A stretch of 64,000 bases of DNA from Pseudomonadota bacterium (GTDB taxonomy: Bacteria; Pseudomonadota; Gammaproteobacteria; Pseudomonadales; Pseudohongiellaceae), in NCBI GenBank assembly GCA_027592275.1, contig JAQCKF010000014.1, forward strand, positions 1-64,000, read 5' to 3'. The notes under the pieces were generated by a model. The model saw nothing but the letters and a program-made list of their open reading frames with translations. It was not told the DNA's origin and did no database searches. Both the position numbers and the translations under genes were made by a program. Below, piece by piece: positions 59,741 through 64,000 of this stretch. Every line of letters begins with the position of its first letter. Position 1 is the stretch's first letter.

Positions 59741-61114
59741 TTGATCGGCAACATGACATTGTCCCTGTTAGCTCAAGAATTAGGTGGCGAATTGCTAGGT
59801 GAAGACGTGACGTTTTCAAATATTTCTACCGATACTCGATCGCTTAAGAGCGGCGATCTTTACCTGGCTCTGGTTGGAGAGAACTTCGATGGCAATAATT
59901 TTGTCGATGAAGCAGCGCGCGCAGGTGCAGGTTCAGCCGTGATTTCTAGGCGGGTTGCATCGCAATTACCGACATTGCAAGTAACTGATACCCATGTGGC
60001 ACTGGGCAAGATAGCGAATTTAAATCGGCAGCGCAGTGCCGCAAAAGTAATCGCGCTAACCGGTAGTCAGGGGAAAACCACGGTCAAGGAAATGCTCGGC
60101 TCGATACTGAATAATTCAGCAGACTGTCTTGCTACCGAGGCGAATCTCAATAATACGATTGGCGTTCCGCTGACATTGCTAAAGGTTGAGCAGAAGCATG
60201 AATATGCGGTCATCGAGATGGGGGCGAATGCTGCTGGAGAAATAGCATTCAGCGTTGCAACTGCCGAGCCCGATATTGCGCTCATCACAAACGCAAGTAC
60301 TTCTCACCTAGAGGGATTTGGATCTCTCCGAGGCGTAGTAGTTGCGAAAGGTGAAATCATCGACGGTTTGAAGAGCGATGGTGTCATGGTGTTGAATTCA
60401 GATGATCCACACGTTGAGGATTGGTCGGCACGAGCTGCGGGAAAACGTTGCGTGAGATTTAGCTATGAAAATGCAGAGGGAGACGCGCAATACTTTGCAT
60501 CACAGGTTGTGGAGCAGAAAGACGGAACCAGTAGTTTTAATCTGCATACACCTCAAGGTGAACAAGCGCTAAGCATACGCCTTCTCGGTAAACACAATGT
60601 ACTAAATGCCATTGCGGCGTCAGCTGTTGCAATAGAGGCGGGTGCGAGACTGGTAGATGTTGCAGAGGGATTGGCGAAATTGAACCCAGTGTCGGGTCGG
60701 CTATCTCGCCTGACTGGAATGAATGGATGTCACTTGATCGACGATAGTTATAACGCAAGTCCCGAATCTTTCACTGCAGCCATCGATGTCTTGTCGAAGT
60801 TGTCGGGACAAAAAATCTTGGTGATGGGCGACATGGGAGAGCTCGGTATCGATTCTGATTCTGCTCACCGCAAAGTTGGCGAATATGCCGCTGCAGCAGG
60901 ACTCGATGCGCTCTGGACAACAGGTGAGAAATCTAAGCTGGCCACCGCTTCTTATGCAGAAAAAGGAAGGCATTTCGAGACTAAAGAAGAGCTCATAGAG
61001 GCGTTAGCTGGTATTACGAATTCAGATCTGACAATTCTTATCAAAGGTTCCCACGGTACAAAGATGAATGAGGTTGTCGCGGCTCTCAAGATTGACGGAG
61101 AAACTCAATGTTAG
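59741..61114 (+). CDS. murF: UDP-MurNAc-pentapeptide synthetase MurF
   Basis: A Mur ligase of about 458 residues with [25 protein letters not shown] and [15 protein letters not shown]. Start: TTG at 59741 is best spaced from GAGGTG, though GTG at 59732 and ATG at 59753 are in frame. It adds D-Ala-D-Ala. Overlaps mraY by seven bases. Confidence 0.95.
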   Translation: MIGNMTLSLLAQELGGELLGEDVTFSNISTDTRSLKSGDLYLALVGENFDGNNFVDEAARAGAGSAVISRRVASQLPTLQVTDTHVALGKIANLNRQRSAAKVIALTGSQGKTTVKEMLGSILNNSADCLATEANLNNTIGVPLTLLKVEQKHEYAVIEMGANAAGEIAFSVATAEPDIALITNASTSHLEGFGSLRGVVVAKGEIIDGLKSDGVMVLNSDDPHVEDWSARAAGKRCVRFSYENAEGDAQYFASQVVEQKDGTSSFNLHTPQGEQALSIRLLGKHNVLNAIAASAVAIEAGARLVDVAEGLAKLNPVSGRLSRLTGMNGCHLIDDSYNASPESFTAAIDVLSKLSGQKILVMGDMGELGIDSDSAHRKVGEYAAAAGLDALWTTGEKSKLATASYAEKGRHFETKEELIEALAGITNSDLTILIKGSHGTKMNEVVAALKIDGETQC

Positions 61115-62190
61115 TTTGGTTATCAGACTACTTAATCCAGTTCGACAATAGCTTTTCTGTTCTGCAGTACATTACCGTACGCGGAATTTTTAGCATCTTG
61201 ACGGCACTATGTATCTCTCTGTTAATTGGCCCTACTATGATCCGGCGCCTGAACTATCACCAAATCGGGCAAGTGGTTCGTGATGATGGTCCGCAGACTC
61301 ATCTTAGTAAGGCAGGTACTCCTACGATGGGTGGCGCGCTGATCCTCGTTAGTATCGCCCTAAGCACATTGTTATGGTCAGACTTGTCTAATCACTATGT
61401 ATGGGTGACTCTGTTGGTCACGGTGCTTTATGGTGCAATTGGATGGGTAGACGACTACCGCAAAGTTTTTAGAAAAAATACTGCTGGATTATCTGCACGC
61501 TGGAAGCTTTTTTGGCAAACCGCCATTGGTCTAGGCGCAGCAATTTCGCTCTACTACACGGCGTTTAGCGCAGTCGAAACCAGCTATATTATTCCGTTTT
61601 TCAAAGATGTTTCTATCGATGTCGGTATTCTTTATATCGCAGTCAGTTGCTTCATCATCGTGGGTTTTAGCAACGCGGTGAACCTAACTGACGGCCTCGA
61701 TGGTCTGGCAATTTTGCCGACAGTGATGGTGGGTGGCGCACTCGGCGTGATCGCCTATCTGGCTGGCAACACAGTATTCTCAGACTATCTAAACATTCCT
61801 TATGTAGTGGGTTCCGGTGAGGTGGTTATTTTTGCAGGGGCTCTGCTGGGCTCCGGTCTTGGATTCTTGTGGTTTAACACTTACCCCGCGCAGATTTTCA
61901 TGGGAGACGTTGGGTCGCTCGCGCTAGGTGCTGCACTCGCTGTTATGGCGATCATCTCGCGTCACGAGATAGTGTTTTTCATAATGGGTGGGATATTCGT
62001 TGCTGAGACAGCTTCAGTAATCATTCAAGTGGCTGGCTTTAAGTTGACTGGTAAACGGGTTTTTAAAATGGCGCCATTGCATCACCATTTTGAACTGAAG
62101 GGCTGGCCCGAACCTAGAGTTATTGTGCGGTTCTGGATTATAACCGTCATGTTGGTTTTGTTTGGCTTGGCTACTCTGAAGCTGCGCTAG
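61108..62190 (+). CDS. mraY: phospho-N-acetylmuramoyl-pentapeptide transferase MraY
   Basis: A 360-residue, ten-helix enzyme that makes lipid [30 protein letters not shown] and the [15 protein letters not shown] stretch are diagnostic. Confidence 0.98.
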   Translation: MLVWLSDYLIQFDNSFSVLQYITVRGIFSILTALCISLLIGPTMIRRLNYHQIGQVVRDDGPQTHLSKAGTPTMGGALILVSIALSTLLWSDLSNHYVWVTLLVTVLYGAIGWVDDYRKVFRKNTAGLSARWKLFWQTAIGLGAAISLYYTAFSAVETSYIIPFFKDVSIDVGILYIAVSCFIIVGFSNAVNLTDGLDGLAILPTVMVGGALGVIAYLAGNTVFSDYLNIPYVVGSGEVVIFAGALLGSGLGFLWFNTYPAQIFMGDVGSLALGAALAVMAIISRHEIVFFIMGGIFVAETASVIIQVAGFKLTGKRVFKMAPLHHHFELKGWPEPRVIVRFWIITVMLVLFGLATLKLR

Positions 62191-62226
62191 GCTCAATCAG
62201 ATGGGCAGGCAATTGGGGCTACTTTG

Positions 62227-63588
62227 ATGGCGATTGAGTTAGATGACCGTCTTACCGTGATTGTTGGGCTGGGTGATACCGGGCTGTCTTGCGTGAAATT
62301 TTTTGCGTCAAGGGGGGAGAAAGTCAAAGTAGTAGATAGTCGCGATGAGCCACCAGGCCTTGCGGAATTGATCGAGACATATCCAGACGTTGAATATGAA
62401 TTGGGTGACTTTAATTTAGAGACATTCGTTACGGCGAGGCAGCTTGTCGTTAGCCCAGGCTTAAGTGTTCGCAGTGTGGAGATCGAGGCGGCGAAGGAAG
62501 CCGGTGTTGTTATAACTGGCGACATAGACATTTTTTCGAAGCAGGTAACCGCGCCGATTATTGCTGTTACGGGATCGAATGGTAAGAGCACTGTGGTAGC
62601 AATGTTGGCGGAGATACTAAGAAAGGCGGGTAGGAATTTCGGATTAGGCGGCAACTTAGATGGGGCTAACTTTAAGCCAGCACTAGATCTATTGGCTGAA
62701 GACGAGAAGGATCTGTACCTGCTGGAGTTATCGAGCTTTCAGCTAGAGACGACTGCGAGCTTAGGGGCAGCTGTAGCCACTATCTTGAATTTGAGTGCAG
62801 ACCATATGGATAGATATGAAGGAATTGATGACTATCACCGAGCGAAGCAAAGGATATTCGCCGGATGTAAACAAGTAGTTGTCAACCGTGATGACAAAAA
62901 AAGTTACCCACTCGAAGAGAGTGACGCAACAGTATGGGACTTTGGGTTCGGTCGCGCTGGCGTAAACGGCCTGGGACTACTCGAAGAAGGTGGCGATTCA
63001 TATCTAGCCTATCAATTAGAAAAGATTGTCTCGGTAAACGAGTTAAAAGTTTTTGGTCAACACAATATTTCAAACGTATTAGCAGCAGTAGCGCTAGCCA
63101 TGGCAATAGATATAGACATGAATGCGATCAAGACCGCGATCACCGAATTCTCCGGGTTGCCGCATCGTTGTCAATGGGTAGCAAATATTGATGGGGTCGA
63201 TTTTTATAATGATTCCAAGGGAACGAATGTCGGTGCGACTTTGGCCGCTGTTGAAGGCCTGGGTGAGCATATTTTGGGACACATAGTCTTAATTGCGGGC
63301 GGTATCGCGAAAGGAGCAGATTTCACTGCTCTAGTACCTGCGATGAATAAATGGGGCAAGGCGGTGATTCTTATCGGACAAGATGCGGCGGAAATGGCGA
63401 GCTATTTCGACAATGAAATCCCGACCTATTTTGCGAGTGATATGCCTGAGGCTACGCGTGTAGCATTACAGCAATCAACTGCCGGTGATGCCGTATTGCT
63501 ATCGCCTGCTTGCGCAAGTTTCGATATGTTTGAAAATTTTCAACATCGAGGCTTCGCTTTTATGGAGTCAGTGGAGACTTTGCAATGA
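62227..63588 (+). CDS. murD: UDP-MurNAc-L-alanine:D-glutamate ligase MurD
   Basis: A 453-residue Mur ligase: GLGDTGLSCVKFF at the start, VTGSNGKSTVVAML P-loop, LELSSFQLE, and FYNDSKGTNVGATLAAV. The ATG at 62227 is chosen; a TTG immediately before it is also open. Its stop overlaps the ftsW start (ATGA). Confidence 0.97.
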   Translation: MAIELDDRLTVIVGLGDTGLSCVKFFASRGEKVKVVDSRDEPPGLAELIETYPDVEYELGDFNLETFVTARQLVVSPGLSVRSVEIEAAKEAGVVITGDIDIFSKQVTAPIIAVTGSNGKSTVVAMLAEILRKAGRNFGLGGNLDGANFKPALDLLAEDEKDLYLLELSSFQLETTASLGAAVATILNLSADHMDRYEGIDDYHRAKQRIFAGCKQVVVNRDDKKSYPLEESDATVWDFGFGRAGVNGLGLLEEGGDSYLAYQLEKIVSVNELKVFGQHNISNVLAAVALAMAIDIDMNAIKTAITEFSGLPHRCQWVANIDGVDFYNDSKGTNVGATLAAVEGLGEHILGHIVLIAGGIAKGADFTALVPAMNKWGKAVILIGQDAAEMASYFDNEIPTYFASDMPEATRVALQQSTAGDAVLLSPACASFDMFENFQHRGFAFMESVETLQ

Positions 63589-64000
63589 GTATGGCGAGGA
63601 CAATTGCACCGACAAAAAATCTCATCGACTCGATTGAGTCACGGCCAGTGAATAGCTTACTGTTATTTACCTTCCTGCTGTTGTTTATCGGTTTATTGAT
63701 GATGACGTCCGCCTCAGTCGAGTTAGCTAGTAGTCAAAACTCTGACCCATTCTTCTTTCTTAAGAGGCAGCTAGTTTTTGCTGCCCTAGGGATACTTGTT
63801 TTAGTGGCTACTCTTCATATTCCCGTCACAGCATGGCGTGCGCAGAGTTGGTATTTGCTAATGGGGTCGTTTGCACTTCTGCTGTTGGTGCTTGTGCCCG
63901 GGGTAGGTGAGTCAGTTAAGGGAAGCACTAGAAGAATAGATCTAGTTGTTTTCGATCTTCAACCGTCGGAGTTGGCTAAGGTTTTTATTGTGGCCTATCT
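63585..64000 (+). CDS. ftsW: lipid II glycosyltransferase FtsW, partial (3' end beyond window)
   Basis: The first 138 residues of a SEDS protein are visible, beginning MSMARTIAPTKN. Conserved parts are LLLFIGLLMMTSASVE, FFFLKRQLVFA and GSTRRIDLVVFDLQPSELAK, the last being the SEDS signature after the first large loop. FtsW polymerises septal glycan with FtsI. Confidence 0.95.
   Translation, partial: MSMARTIAPTKNLIDSIESRPVNSLLLFTFLLLFIGLLMMTSASVELASSQNSDPFFFLKRQLVFAALGILVLVATLHIPVTAWRAQSWYLLMGSFALLLLVLVPGVGESVKGSTRRIDLVVFDLQPSELAKVFIVAY

Overview
This 64 kb window is a stretch of core chromosome from a gammaproteobacterium. Gene order closely follows two blocks known from Pseudomonas: pcnB-cbrB-cbrA-gluQ-dksA-aminotransferase-sfsA, and ptsO-rapZ-ptsN-rpoN-lptB-lptA-lptC-kdsC-kdsD ... 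murA-hisG-hisD-algW-NIF3-cysD/N-zapE-rplM-rpsI-petABC-sspAB-dolP-diaA-yraN-lpoA-rsmI-rnpB-mraZ-dcw. Several traits argue against Pseudomonas itself: moderate GC, a cytochrome b/c1 fusion gene, a membrane-bound pyrophosphatase, several sodium-coupled transporters, no hpf beside rpoN and no mlaFED beside mlaC. I infer a free-living, probably marine, member of the wider Pseudomonadales/Cellvibrionales. The species cannot be named from sequence alone.

Layout. 1-5.9 kb (minus strand): a CbrX-CbrA-CbrB nutrient-sensing module followed by pcnB, which is cut by the window edge. The cbrB-pcnB gap carries what looks like an unannotated CrcZ-type regulatory RNA with its own sigma-54 promoter and upstream activator sites. 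5.9-9.9 kb: gluQ, a MITE-like palindromic element, dksA, an aminotransferase and sfsA. 10-14.6 kb: a Rieske ferredoxin, a MetY-like sulfhydrylase, a second DksA-type zinc-finger protein and several unrecognised proteins. 14.7-24.5 kb: membrane pyrophosphatase, an Mrp-type ATPase, three transporters (AGCS, SSS/DUF4212, MgtE) and DarP. 24.7-32.7 kb (minus): the nitrogen-PTS genes, rpoN, and the lipopolysaccharide transport/KDO genes. 32.9-42.7 kb: mlaC, bolA/ibaG, murA, hisG, hisD, a DegS/AlgW protease, NIF3 and sulfate activation (cysD, cysNC). 42.9-53.9 kb: zapE, rplM-rpsI, the bc1 complex, sspAB, envelope and stress genes, a second MITE-like element, lpoA and rsmI. 54-64 kb: rnpB, then the division and cell-wall cluster from mraZ to ftsW (cut by the window end).

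How parts fit. CbrA (transporter-coupled kinase) would phosphorylate CbrB, which with RpoN (encoded here at 26.5-28.0 kb) would drive the RNA in the cbrB-pcnB gap. That RNA is packed with A-rich ARN triplets of the kind bound by the distal face of Hfq, as in Pseudomonas carbon catabolite repression. This complete cascade outside Pseudomonas, including a candidate RNA that ordinary gene callers would miss, is the most interesting observation. Other notable points are the petBC polyprotein, two MITE-like elements (one supplying the ribosome binding site of yraN), and an MraZ operator with one skipped repeat.
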